Positions 44,408 through 53,590 of a stretch of 64,000 nucleotides of DNA are shown here, piece after piece (position 1 is the first letter of the stretch; each line of letters opens with the position of its first letter). Both the position numbers and the translations under genes were made by a program. The notes beneath the pieces were generated by a model that was not told the DNA's origin, made no database searches, and saw nothing but the letters and a program-made list of their open reading frames with translations. The DNA comes from Marinisporobacter balticus (GTDB lineage: Bacteria; Bacillota; Clostridia; Peptostreptococcales; Thermotaleaceae). Location of the stretch: NCBI RefSeq assembly GCF_004345705.1, contig NZ_SLWV01000004.1, forward strand, positions 1 to 64,000. The letters are read 5' to 3'.

Positions 44408-45385
44408 ATGGAAAATATAAAAAAATATATACCAGGACTTATTTTTGTATTTTGTATTAGTGTGGTATCTAAGTTAATGAATGAATGGATGTCTCCGAGC
44501 ATTCAACTAGAAGCATTAACTATTGGTATTATATTGGGAATGATTATCAAAAATACATTGGGTGTAAAAGAAAGCTTCAATCCAGGTATACAAGTTTCTT
44601 TGAAAAAATTATTAAAGGTAGGAATTATACTCTTAGGCTTTAAGATGAATTTCTCTGCAATCGCTAATTTAGGGCCTCGTGTATTAGTAATGGTTGTTAT
44701 TTTTGTTTTTATTGCCCTAACCCTATCAATTTTATTAGGAAAAGCACTGAAAGTAAATACAAAATTAGCGGCTTTAGTTGGAGTAGGTTCATGTATTTGT
44801 GGGGCAGCTGCAATTGTTGCCGTTACACCGTGTATTGATGCAAAAGAGGAAGATTCAGTACTGGCTGTATCAATAATCTCTTTCCTAGGGGCAATAGGGG
44901 TGATAATGTATTCTAGTATTTCTGTTGTTTCTTCTATGACGGATATGCAATATGGGATATGGTCTGGTGTTTCGCTACAAGGGGTAGCACATGCACTGGC
45001 AGCAGCTTTTGCGAGAGAAGGATCAGGAGAAATAGGTACATTTGTAAAAATGGCAAGAGTACTTATGTTAGTACCTGTGTCCATTATTTTAGGATTTGTG
45101 TTTAACACTTCAGGAAAAGAAGGGAAAAGAGCAAGTTTTCCAATGTATGTATTGTATTTTATACTAGTAGGTGTAATTGCTTCATTAGGAATTCTACCAA
45201 TTTATTTTTTAAAGAAACTTACAACCCTTAGCAGTTGGTGTATACTCATGGCAATGATAAGTATGGGACTCATGGTAAATTTTAAAACTATTAAAGATAA
45301 GGGGTTACAAGTAATTCTTTTAGGAAGTACTATATTTTTAACATTATCTGTGACAACCTATTTTATCATTCTAAAATTTTTCTAA
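44408..45385 (+). CDS. YeiH-family putative sulfate exporter
   Basis: The 325-residue membrane protein (UPF0324) has about ten helices, GIILGMIIKNTLG, VGIILLGFKM and VGSCICGAAAIVAVTPCI with the conserved CxCGAAA motif. The family is annotated as sulfate exporters on limited evidence. ATG 44408 follows AAGGAGGTGG. Confidence 0.9.
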   Translation: MENIKKYIPGLIFVFCISVVSKLMNEWMSPSIQLEALTIGIILGMIIKNTLGVKESFNPGIQVSLKKLLKVGIILLGFKMNFSAIANLGPRVLVMVVIFVFIALTLSILLGKALKVNTKLAALVGVGSCICGAAAIVAVTPCIDAKEEDSVLAVSIISFLGAIGVIMYSSISVVSSMTDMQYGIWSGVSLQGVAHALAAAFAREGSGEIGTFVKMARVLMLVPVSIILGFVFNTSGKEGKRASFPMYVLYFILVGVIASLGILPIYFLKKLTTLSSWCILMAMISMGLMVNFKTIKDKGLQVILLGSTIFLTLSVTTYFIILKFF

Positions 45386-45592
45386 GCATGAAGGACAATT
45401 GTTTAAATAGTTGAGTGATTTGATAGGGCGATTTTTTTGATGTATTATCGCTATAAAACGATATAAACAGATTTTATCCTACAAATAAAAACAACTTTTG
45501 CATATCAATAATGAAATTTTTCGCGAAAGACATATGGTAAAATGCTTAATAATAGTTATAAAATATATCTCAGTTACTTTGGAGGGAGTATC

Positions 45593-45766
45593 ATGAAAAA
45601 AATAAAGAGAATTATTTTAGAAAAAGTAGAAGGTGCATCAGCAGAAGAGATATCAGCGTTATCACAAGAAATGAATGCATCTACTGAAGAATTAGCAGCT
45701 TCTGCACAAGTACTAAGTGATATGACAAAGAATATGATGGAACAGGTTAATAAATTTAAAATTTAG
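45593..45766 (+). CDS. 57-residue micro-protein matching the tail of a chemoreceptor
   Basis: After a basic start (MKKIKRIILEKVEG) the product is the C-terminal end of a methyl-accepting chemotaxis protein (ASAEEISALSQEMNASTEEL, SAQVLSDMTKNMM). It has no membrane or signalling hairpin region. GGAGGG stands 6 bases before the ATG and a strong terminator follows, so it may be expressed. It could be the residue of an internal deletion in an MCP gene or a real small protein. Confidence 0.6.
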   Translation: MKKIKRIILEKVEGASAEEISALSQEMNASTEELAASAQVLSDMTKNMMEQVNKFKI

Positions 45767-45794
45767 ATAAAGCAAAAATAGATAGAATTGGCGT

Positions 45795-45850
45795 TAAGTA
45801 CAAAAGAACAAGGAGATCCTTATTGGATGTCTCTTGTTCTTTTGTACTTA
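45795..45850. terminator. Strong bidirectional terminator
   Basis: TAAGTACAAAAGAACAAGGA and its near-complement TCTTGTTCTTTTGTACTTA make a stem of about 19 bp. Confidence 0.88.
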
Positions 45851-45913
45851 TATGACATAATTATAACTTTTAGTTTTCATAAAAACTAAAGCAAGGAATC
45901 GTGCTTGTTAGAT

Positions 45914-47077
45914 TTATTTCTCGATACATTCAAATTCTTCCTGTATATTATGTAGAAGATCTTTATCCTGAATGACATCAATCGCAGTAAGAACCAATGC
46001 ACCGATTGTTTTTTTCATACCATCATAAGCAAGAGGTTTTCTTGTAGCTTGGGCAAATTCTTTTGAGTGGGCTACGATGGGTGCATCAGATATACCAAAA
46101 TAAGGGTGGATTGTAGGACATATATGACTTACATTTCCTGCATCTAAAGATCCATAGCTATCCTTTGCTTCTTGAATATTTTCTATACCCATGCTCTTTA
46201 AGTTTTTGCAGTATGCTTCTGATAGGGTATAGTTTGATATCAAATTATCATAACTATATTCGTAATTAATTATTTCGAGGGTGGTTCCAGTAGCGAGAGA
46301 TGCGCCTTTTGCGCAGTTTTTCACTTTCTCTACAAGTTCCGTTAAATAGGTTTTTGTTGTAGCCCGTACATAAAATTGAGCAATAGCTAAATCAGGAACA
46401 ATATTTGCAGCTCGACCCCCTTCTTTGATAATACCATGTATACGAGCATCTGACTTTATATGTTCTCTTAATGCATTAATAGTGTTGAATGTGTTTATGA
46501 CTGCATCTAAAGCATTTACCCCTTCTTCAGGACAAGCTGCTGCATGGGCAGTTTTTCCGTTGAATGTAAATTGAAGGGCTTCCATTGCTAAAGATTTTCC
46601 ACTTTTATAATGATGATCTGCGGGATGGACCATCATAGCAAGTGCAATATCATCAAAAGCACCTTGATTGGCCATATCTACTTTCCCACCACATGTTTCT
46701 TCAGCAGGAGTTCCAAATACAACTACTTTTCCACCTATATCTGATATGATTTTACTTAGTACAATCCCCGCACCTGTACTTGTTGTGCCTAAAATATTAT
46801 GGCCACAACCATGGCCAATTTCAGGCAAAGCATCATATTCTGCCAAATAAGCAATGCTAGGGCCTTGTTTTGAACTTTTAAATTCAGCACGAAAGGCTGT
46901 CTTTATTCCTAAGTAGTTTTCTTCAATAGTAAAACCATATTTTTTTAATAAATGAACATGGGCTTTGCACGCTTTTATTTCTTCATTGCCAAGTTCAGGA
47001 TGATCCAAAATATATTCACTTAGTACAACCAATTCATCATGCATATCTTCAACAAGATTTGATACTTTTTTTATCAT
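45914..47077 (-). CDS. M20-family metallopeptidase/amidohydrolase
   Basis: The 387-residue enzyme has the zinc-binding GHGCGHN near residue 90, PAEETCGGK near 122, and the lid-domain His in GKTAHAA. It groups with amidohydrolases of the AbgB/N-acyl-amino-acid type that cut amide bonds of small substrates. GGAGGGA precedes the ATG. It stands alone. Confidence 0.9.
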   Translation of the reverse strand: MIKKVSNLVEDMHDELVVLSEYILDHPELGNEEIKACKAHVHLLKKYGFTIEENYLGIKTAFRAEFKSSKQGPSIAYLAEYDALPEIGHGCGHNILGTTSTGAGIVLSKIISDIGGKVVVFGTPAEETCGGKVDMANQGAFDDIALAMMVHPADHHYKSGKSLAMEALQFTFNGKTAHAAACPEEGVNALDAVINTFNTINALREHIKSDARIHGIIKEGGRAANIVPDLAIAQFYVRATTKTYLTELVEKVKNCAKGASLATGTTLEIINYEYSYDNLISNYTLSEAYCKNLKSMGIENIQEAKDSYGSLDAGNVSHICPTIHPYFGISDAPIVAHSKEFAQATRKPLAYDGMKKTIGALVLTAIDVIQDKDLLHNIQEEFECIEK

Positions 47078-47266
47078 GATATATCCCTCCGATTGAATAA
47101 ATTTTTCCTTTTTATTATACTACCGAATCCTTTAGAAAGCATTATATCGTTTTCAAAAACAATTTTTAGAAAAGTCTATAATGAATAAAATTGGAAACAG
47201 TACCTATATGGAGAATAGATGTTTTGATGATAGAAATTAAGTGTGCATGGACTTTAAGAATTTATA

Positions 47267-47312
47267 TTGACAAATAATTGTTTCCACTATATAATAATGA
47301 TAATCAATATCA
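47267..47312 (+). promoter_or_regulatory. DUF2325 promoter with Fur box
   Basis: TTGACA at 47267, 17 bases, TATAAT at 47290: consensus promoter. TGATAATCAATATCA at 47298-47312 matches the 7-1-7 Fur box at 13 of 14 positions, downstream of and touching -10 (19-mer form 47293-47311). Confidence 0.88.
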
Positions 47313-47333
47313 ATAACAATAGGAGGGATCTGA

Positions 47334-47633
47334 ATGACAGCATTAATTGTTGGCGGAGATCGGCTAGGAAATATACCACAAGTGTTAAACGACAAAGGGA
47401 TTGATGATTATATTCATTGGGTGGGTAGAAAAAAAGGAATGCGCAACAAGACAATCCCTACGAATATTGATATGATCATTGTGCTATATGATTTTATTGA
47501 ACATAACTTAGCAAACATTATTAAAAAAGAATCTAGAAGCATGGAGGTTCCTTGTATATTTTCTAAAAGAGCAGGTAGTGATTTAGCAATGAAACTAGAT
47601 GCTTGTAAACATTGTAATAGGTGTTGTACATAG
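47334..47633 (+). CDS. DUF2325-family small protein under Fur control
   Basis: The 99-residue protein starts TALIVGGDRLGNIPQVL, the DUF2325 fold, and ends with a cysteine cluster CKHCNRCC that could bind a metal. Function unknown; here it is clearly in the iron regulon. GGAGGG lies 7 bases before the ATG. Confidence 0.85.
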   Translation: MTALIVGGDRLGNIPQVLNDKGIDDYIHWVGRKKGMRNKTIPTNIDMIIVLYDFIEHNLANIIKKESRSMEVPCIFSKRAGSDLAMKLDACKHCNRCCT

Positions 47634-47939
47634 AGAAATTTTCACAATATCAAAAAGATTAGAAGGAGAATGGAATAATCATTTTCTGCCTAATTTTTAT
47701 TTGTTGATCGAAATAAATTGTTCAGCTCTATATTGAGTACGTATAGATAAAAGGTAAAGAGTCTACTATAATTAGACGAAATATAAGATTCTACGGACTT
47801 TGTAAAAAATGATAAAACTGTTGACAAATATTATCAAATAATATACAATGTATTTGAAAATGATAATTATGATCATGTAAGATGTTGAGATAAATGAAAA
47901 AGATTTTCATTAAAATTATATGTATTAGGAGGTATATAT
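47634..47939 (+). promoter_or_regulatory. Feo leader: promoter and Fur box
   Basis: In this 300-base gap, TTGACA at 47821, 17 bases and TACAAT at 47844 form the promoter. TGATAATTATGATCA at 47861-47875 matches the Fur box at 13 of 14 positions, directly downstream. The rest holds nothing recognisable. Confidence 0.88.
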
Positions 47940-48224
47940 ATGGCTAGTATTTTAGTAAGTGAAGTGATGACTGGAACTTATGAATTTGAAGATTCAGGTG
48001 GGGATTCGGTGAAAAACTTATCTGAGGCAAAAGTGGATGTAGAATATACAATAAGAGAGATTGAAACCAATGATAATGAGCTAAAGAGTTTCCTATTTAC
48101 GTTAGGCTGTTACGAAGGTGAAACGGTGACAGTAATATCCGTATTGGCTGAAAACTATGTTATATCTGTAAAAGATGCAAGATACAGTATTGACTGGGAG
48201 TTAGCAAAAGCTATCATTGTATAA
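47940..48224 (+). CDS. feoA: FeoA-domain protein
   Basis: The 94-residue protein has an N-terminal stretch of about 25 residues before the SH3-like FeoA domain (VEYTIREIETNDNELKSFLF, GCYEGETVTVISV, YVISVKDARYSIDWELAKAI). FeoA assists the FeoB ferrous-iron channel. AGGAGGTATAT precedes the ATG. It is 152 bases from feoB, with a small stem AAGCTATA / TATAGCTT at 48236 between. Confidence 0.92.
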   Translation: MASILVSEVMTGTYEFEDSGGDSVKNLSEAKVDVEYTIREIETNDNELKSFLFTLGCYEGETVTVISVLAENYVISVKDARYSIDWELAKAIIV

Positions 48225-48376
48225 TTTTTATTGGAAGCTATAGAGATATAGCTTTTCAATTGGCCATAAACTTAATTTTAGTCAACTTTGATGTTTGATT
48301 TCATATATAATAAATTATTAATTTACACTTATTTTAAGTTAGCGATGCTGACGAAATAAGATTTAGGAGGGGAATT

Positions 48377-50377
48377 ATGAAAATAGCACTAACAGGGAAT
48401 CCCAACAGTGGTAAAACAACAATGTTCAACGCCATAACAGGGAAGATTGAACATGTTGGTAATTGGGCGGGTGTTACCATTGAGAAAAAAGAAGGGGATA
48501 TCAAAAAGAATTTGAACAAGACAGGTATAGAGATTACGGCAGTTGACCTTCCAGGTGCATATTCTATGTCACCATTTACATCGGAGGAATCAATTACTCG
48601 TGATTTCGTTAAAAACGAAAATCCAGATGTAATCATCAATATTGTTGATGCAACAAACTTAAGCAGAAGTTTATTCTTCACAACACAACTTATGGAATTA
48701 GGCATTCCAGTAGTTGTAGCACTTAACAAGAGTGACTTGAATGAGAAAAAGAAAACAGCAATTAATGTAAAAGCATTAAGCAAAGCTTTAGGCTGTCCAG
48801 TTATCAAAACCATATCAACGAAAGTAAGCGACAATGGTTTAGAAGCGTTAATTTCCAAAGCTGTAGAAGTTAAAGGGAAAAGTCAAACAGCGCCATACGA
48901 TAGTAAGCGTATTGATTTTGCAAACGCTAAAGCGGTGGAAGCTTCTGATAAAAAGCGTTATGAGTTTGTTAATAGCATTGTTTCGAACGTTGAAGATCGT
49001 AAGGTAAGCAGTAACCATCAAACAAAGCAAGATGCTGCTGATAGAATATTGGCGCATAAATGGTTTGGAATTCCAATCTTTGCAGCAGTTATGTGGGCTG
49101 TATTCTCCATTTCCCAAACACATCTAGGGCCATTGTTAGCAGATACATTTGCTGGCTGGATTGACGGTCTATATGCATGGACGGAAGGTATGCTTGGCGA
49201 AGGTGTATCGCCAATCCTTAGCTCACTGCTACTAGACGGTATTATTGGTGGGGTTGGTGCTGTAGTTGGATTCTTACCTCTTATCATGGTATTATTCTTC
49301 TTATTGGCGTTACTTGAAGATTGTGGTTACATGGCGCGTGTTGCTGTAGTAATGGACCGTTTCTTCAAGCGTGTGGGTTTATCAGGTAAATCAATTATTC
49401 CTATGGTTATCGGTACTGGTTGTGCGATCCCTGGAATTATGGCAACTAGAACTATAAAGAATGAAAGACAGAGAAGAACCACTGCAATGTTGACTCCGTT
49501 CATGCCTTGTGGTGCAAAGTTACCGGTTATTGCATTATTCGCTGGTACGTTCTTTGACGATGCAGCATGGGTTGGTACAACAATGTACTTTATGGGTATC
49601 GCCATCATTATTCTTGGTGCGTTGATCGTAGTAAGAATCACTGGTGAGAAAAATGCAAGATCATTCTTCATTATGGAGTTGCCAGAATATAGATTCCCAA
49701 GCATCAAAAGGGCTACAATTTCAATGCTTTCTAGAGGAAAAGCATTCATTATTAAAGCTGGTACGATTATACTTCTTTGCAACGCAGCAGTGCAAGTTAT
49801 GCAAACATTCAACTGGCAATTCCAAGTTGTTGCTGAAGGCGCAGAAAGTACAAGTATCTTGGCTAGTATTGCATCACCATTTGCTATTCTATTGATTCCA
49901 TTAGGATTTGGTGTGTGGCAGTTGGCGGCAGCGGCTATTACTGGTTTCATTGCAAAAGAGAATGTTGTTGGCACTTTGGCTGTAGTTTATTCGATTACGA
50001 ACTTCATTGATACTGAAGAATTGGCATTAGTATCAGGTGGGGCAGATGTTGCAAGTGTTATGGGGTTAACTTCAGTGGCGGCGTTAGCGTACCTTATGTT
50101 TAACTTGTTTACACCTCCGTGTTTTGCAGCTATTGGTGCAATGAACGCGGAAATGGAAGATAGAAAATGGCTTTGGGGCGGTATTTCATTCCAGTTCGGA
50201 ATGGGTTATGTTGTAGCATTCCTAACTTACCAAATTGGTACGTTAATAACAACAGGTTCTTTAGGTACTGGTTTCATTACTGGATTTATTGCTGTTGCAG
50301 TAATGGTTGGATATGTTGTTCACCTCGTGATAAAAGGGAACAATAAAGCACAGCAGAAGTTAAAAATGAGTGCATAG
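48377..50377 (+). CDS. feoB: Ferrous iron transport protein B
   Basis: The 666-residue transporter has an N-terminal G domain (GNPNSGKTT, DLPGAYS, NKSDL), then the membrane part with gate motifs (EDCGYMARVAVVMDRFF, GTGCAIPGIMATRTIKN, LTPFMPCGAKLP). AGGAGGGG precedes the ATG. Codon use (GGT, CGT, GCG, TTC) differs from neighbours that prefer GGA, AGA and TTT. Together with feoA it forms the Fur-controlled Fe2+ uptake system. Confidence 0.97.
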   Translation: MKIALTGNPNSGKTTMFNAITGKIEHVGNWAGVTIEKKEGDIKKNLNKTGIEITAVDLPGAYSMSPFTSEESITRDFVKNENPDVIINIVDATNLSRSLFFTTQLMELGIPVVVALNKSDLNEKKKTAINVKALSKALGCPVIKTISTKVSDNGLEALISKAVEVKGKSQTAPYDSKRIDFANAKAVEASDKKRYEFVNSIVSNVEDRKVSSNHQTKQDAADRILAHKWFGIPIFAAVMWAVFSISQTHLGPLLADTFAGWIDGLYAWTEGMLGEGVSPILSSLLLDGIIGGVGAVVGFLPLIMVLFFLLALLEDCGYMARVAVVMDRFFKRVGLSGKSIIPMVIGTGCAIPGIMATRTIKNERQRRTTAMLTPFMPCGAKLPVIALFAGTFFDDAAWVGTTMYFMGIAIIILGALIVVRITGEKNARSFFIMELPEYRFPSIKRATISMLSRGKAFIIKAGTIILLCNAAVQVMQTFNWQFQVVAEGAESTSILASIASPFAILLIPLGFGVWQLAAAAITGFIAKENVVGTLAVVYSITNFIDTEELALVSGGADVASVMGLTSVAALAYLMFNLFTPPCFAAIGAMNAEMEDRKWLWGGISFQFGMGYVVAFLTYQIGTLITTGSLGTGFITGFIAVAVMVGYVVHLVIKGNNKAQQKLKMSA

Positions 50378-50386
50378 GAGAAAATC

Positions 50387-50554
50387 ATGACAAATATAAT
50401 TGTTGGAGTGGTGATCGTATCAATTATTGGCTTATCTATTGCGAAGGTTATTTGTGAAAAGCAAAAAGGTGTCAAATGTATTGGTTGTCCACATGCCGGA
50501 TCCAATAATAAAAAAAGTAATTGTAGTTGTAATACAGCGAAATTAGATAGATAG
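50387..50554 (+). CDS. FeoB-associated Cys-rich membrane protein
   Basis: A 55-residue frame starts ATG 50387, 9 bases after feoB, with TAGGAG as site. It has one membrane helix (residues 4-20) and cysteines in CEKQKGVKCIGCPHAG and NCSCN, the layout of the small partner often found after feoB. Its job in iron transport is unproven. Confidence 0.88.
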   Translation: MTNIIVGVVIVSIIGLSIAKVICEKQKGVKCIGCPHAGSNNKKSNCSCNTAKLDR

Positions 50555-50559
50555 TATTT

Positions 50560-50596
50560 AAAAACCTGAGGAGATTTTTTTCACAGGTTTTTTTAT
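50560..50596 (+). terminator. Terminator of the feo operon
   Basis: AAAACCTG / CAGGTTTT plus seven T. Confidence 0.75.
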
Positions 50597-50657
50597 TTGC
50601 AAGAAAATTTTAAAATGATATACTAGGGTTGAAAAATAATTACATTGGAGGAAAAGT

Positions 50658-51782
50658 ATGAAGAAAACACTATTGTTGATCATCTTATTAATAGGTATAA
50701 GCTCTTTAAATGTTTATGGAGAGACAGAAGATTTTTTAAGTGATTATGAAGAAGAAATACCTAGTTATACAGAAACAGCATTGATTTTAGAAGCAAGCGA
50801 AGTGGAAGAGACTGAAGAATACGAAGGATATGTAGAAAAATTCCAAAATATAAAGCTAAAGGCTACGAGTGGAAAATATAAAGACAAAATTTTTGAAATA
50901 AAGCATCATTTATCAGATAACTATGCATATAATATAAAGGTTAAAAAAGGGGATAAGGTTGTTGTTGTGATTGAAGAACTTTTAGATGGAAATGTGGAAG
51001 TGGCTGTATCGGATTATATGCGACAAAACTATGTGATCTATTTATATATTGTGTTTGTACTATTGATTATTATCATTGGAAGGACAAAGGGGATAAAGGC
51101 TGTGATAAGCCTTAGCTTTACGATGTTTGCTATATTAAAAATTCTACTGCCTATGATTTTAAAAGGTTTTAATCCAATTCCTATTACGATTGCAATATCG
51201 GTATCTATTACAATCCTAACAATGTTTCTTATTGGAGGGATTAATGGGAAAAGTATTGCAGCGATTATTGGAACCAGTGGTGGTGTGATTATTGCAGGGC
51301 TAATTGCTTATTTCATTGGGAGTCAAGTAAAACTAACAGGTCTTAGTAGTGAAGAAGCAAATATGCTAATGTTTATTCCACAAGGCGTTACTTTTGATTT
51401 GAAAAGTATCTTATTTTCTGGCATTATTATGGGTGCTTTAGGAGCAGTAATGGATATTGGGATGTCTATTTCTTCGGCTATGGAAGAAATTGATAATGCA
51501 AATAAAGCATTGACAAGGAAAGAATTGTTTTCAGCAGGAATGAATGTAGGAAAAGATGTTATGGGAACCATGACTAATACTTTAATTCTTGCCTATACAG
51601 GAAGTTCAATTCCACTACTACTCATATTTATGGCTTATGAAACATCAATCATTAAGATATTGAATCTAGATATTATTGCAACGGAAGTGATTCGTTCTCT
51701 AGCAGGAAGCATTGGTTTAGTCTTAACCATTCCATTGACAGCTTTTGTTGCAAGTATATTAATGAAAAAACATGAAAAATAA
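50658..51782 (+). CDS. YibE/F-family membrane protein (second copy)
   Basis: The 374-residue protein has a signal peptide, an acidic outside segment (residues 25-110) and the same seven-helix core as the gene at 23690 (IGRTKGIKAVISLSFTMFA, GTMTNTLILAYTGSSIPLLL, IPLTAFVASI). GGAGG precedes the ATG. The two are paralogues; each is monocistronic. Confidence 0.88.
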   Translation: MKKTLLLIILLIGISSLNVYGETEDFLSDYEEEIPSYTETALILEASEVEETEEYEGYVEKFQNIKLKATSGKYKDKIFEIKHHLSDNYAYNIKVKKGDKVVVVIEELLDGNVEVAVSDYMRQNYVIYLYIVFVLLIIIIGRTKGIKAVISLSFTMFAILKILLPMILKGFNPIPITIAISVSITILTMFLIGGINGKSIAAIIGTSGGVIIAGLIAYFIGSQVKLTGLSSEEANMLMFIPQGVTFDLKSILFSGIIMGALGAVMDIGMSISSAMEEIDNANKALTRKELFSAGMNVGKDVMGTMTNTLILAYTGSSIPLLLIFMAYETSIIKILNLDIIATEVIRSLAGSIGLVLTIPLTAFVASILMKKHEK

Positions 51783-51806
51783 GGGTGCTAAGCATCCTTA
51801 TTTTTA
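51775..51806 (+). terminator. Terminator of the second YibE/F gene
   Basis: AAAAATAAGGGTGC / GCATCCTTATTTTT with a 3-base loop. Confidence 0.88.
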
Positions 51807-51898
51807 CTTTAATGAATAATAAAAAATTGGAACAGAATTGCAGAAAAATTTTTTAAAATATATAAAGTATATATAGGTAAGGAAGATGATTTAATATT

Positions 51899-51907
51899 AT
51901 TGTCGAA
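51899..51907 (+). promoter_or_regulatory. Candidate Spo0A box upstream of the pseudokinase gene
   Basis: ATTGTCGAA matches the Spo0A box at 8 of 9 positions. TAAAAT (51913) and TAATAT (51921) downstream could be -10 elements. It lies 107 bases before the gene. Confidence 0.4.
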
Positions 51908-52013
51908 TATGGTAAAATATTAATATGAGTGAAACTTTTACAAAAATCATTTATAAGGGGTTTATATTTTAATCATGTAATGCAAAAGTATGTACATAAG
52001 GAAGGTCATGCCA

Positions 52014-53543
52014 ATGAGCAATTCATATATTGGAAAATTTAATATTCTTCAAACATTGGAGACCAATGTACATCAAAATATTTTAATTGGATCGACCAAA
52101 GAGAATCCAAATGATCTTGTTATTATCAATATATTGCATAATATAAAAAATCTAGGAAGAAACCCTAAAGCGAAATTAAGAAAAGCATTGATCAACCTAA
52201 TGTATTCAGAAAGATTAGATGGGAAATTTGTTGTGGTTACAAAAATGGAAAAAGGAGTATCCCTACAGGATTATCTTGAAAAAGAAAAACCAACGATAGA
52301 TAGAAGATTGAGCATGGTATTCCAGTATTTTAAAAATATTAAAAGATATGATGACTTAGAGCATTCTATAAAAAATATTTTAATAAATGAATCTCAAATT
52401 GTTATAGAAAAAGGGAAATTAGCATTGAATGAATTGATTATTATTGGAGAAACTGCTACAAGGGTAGATCATCTTGATCCCATCATAAAAAAAATCAGTA
52501 CAGTAGTAAAAAAAATAATTTTCTATCCTATGTTCGATGGAGATTCTGAAGAACATGTGCCCACATCAATACTGCAGTTTATTCATGAACTAGAGAACAA
52601 TCCAAAAGCGTATAAAAATTTAAAACAGATTCATGATGATTTTAAAAATTTATATTTATATGATGAGAATAGAATGAATGAATCAATGAGTAGAGGAAAA
52701 AATAAGAATAAGCAAAGTTGGAGAAAGCAAGTATCTAAGATCATGATTGGTGCAGTGGTTTTTGGGGCTATTTCTTTTGCATGTGTGAATATGCTACAAA
52801 ATAAAAATAATTTGTTCATTATTCAGAAACAAGCATCTAATAAGATGCCTACTGCATCTTTCAAAAAAATACAGATAAAGGATCAATGGCAATTCATTAA
52901 CGAAAGCGAAGCATATGGAAAGGATAATACGATTAAAAAGGTTGTTTGGGAAGTTAAGAAAGAAAATGAAATTCGGCAGATTTCCTATGCAAAAGATTTA
53001 ATTGTAGATTTTTATGAACCAGGGGAATATGATATTGTGTTGAAGGTAGCAGATCAAAAGGAACAGTGGAGTAAGGAATATGTAAAAAAAGTGAATATCA
53101 CAGAAGGAAAACAGGAGATAGCTGATATAGATACGCATTCTTATGAAAGTCTTAAACATTTTACTATTTTATATGAAAATAAAGAAACCATGATAAAGGA
53201 TTATGAGATATATAGAAGTGGAGAGTATGCCATAAAGTTTATAAATAATCTAAAAACTGCCAATAGTCTTTCTATAAAGGATCTAAATCTAGATAAACAT
53301 ACTTTCATATCTATGTGGGTGATGGCTGATGCTATAGAGGATATAGACATAAAAATAGAAGGATATAAAAATGAAAATATACGTTTTACAAAATCAATGA
53401 CATATAAGCCGCGTAACGCAAATAACTGGGAGTTAATAAATATTGATGAAAATATTGAAGAAATTGATGGGATAAAAATCATGATGTATAATAGAAAATC
53501 TACAATTTGGCTAGACGATTTAGTATTTGATGTATATAAATAA
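52014..53543 (+). CDS. Membrane protein with pseudokinase-like head and outside domains
   Basis: The 509-residue protein has a cytoplasmic head (1-235) that follows a protein-kinase outline: GKFNILQTL, LVIINIL at the VAIK place, GKFVVVTKMEKGVSLQDYLE at the hinge and NILINESQIVI at the catalytic loop. The VAIK Lys, HRD and DFG are all missing, so it should be catalytically dead. A helix follows (about 243-262), then an outside PKD-like region (VWEVKKENE, FYEPGEYDIVLKV) and a C-terminal beta region (WLDDLVFDVY). ATG 52014 fits AAGGAAGG; 52008 is too close. Confidence 0.65.
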   Translation: MSNSYIGKFNILQTLETNVHQNILIGSTKENPNDLVIINILHNIKNLGRNPKAKLRKALINLMYSERLDGKFVVVTKMEKGVSLQDYLEKEKPTIDRRLSMVFQYFKNIKRYDDLEHSIKNILINESQIVIEKGKLALNELIIIGETATRVDHLDPIIKKISTVVKKIIFYPMFDGDSEEHVPTSILQFIHELENNPKAYKNLKQIHDDFKNLYLYDENRMNESMSRGKNKNKQSWRKQVSKIMIGAVVFGAISFACVNMLQNKNNLFIIQKQASNKMPTASFKKIQIKDQWQFINESEAYGKDNTIKKVVWEVKKENEIRQISYAKDLIVDFYEPGEYDIVLKVADQKEQWSKEYVKKVNITEGKQEIADIDTHSYESLKHFTILYENKETMIKDYEIYRSGEYAIKFINNLKTANSLSIKDLNLDKHTFISMWVMADAIEDIDIKIEGYKNENIRFTKSMTYKPRNANNWELINIDENIEEIDGIKIMMYNRKSTIWLDDLVFDVYK

Positions 53544-53580
53544 CCGCCTATGGACTGTATCCAAGAGGCGGTTATTTATA
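53541..53580 (+). terminator. Terminator of the pseudokinase gene
   Basis: AACCGCCT / AGGCGGTT with a 15-base loop and ATTTAT. Confidence 0.7.
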
Positions 53581-53590
53581 TTTAAAGGGT

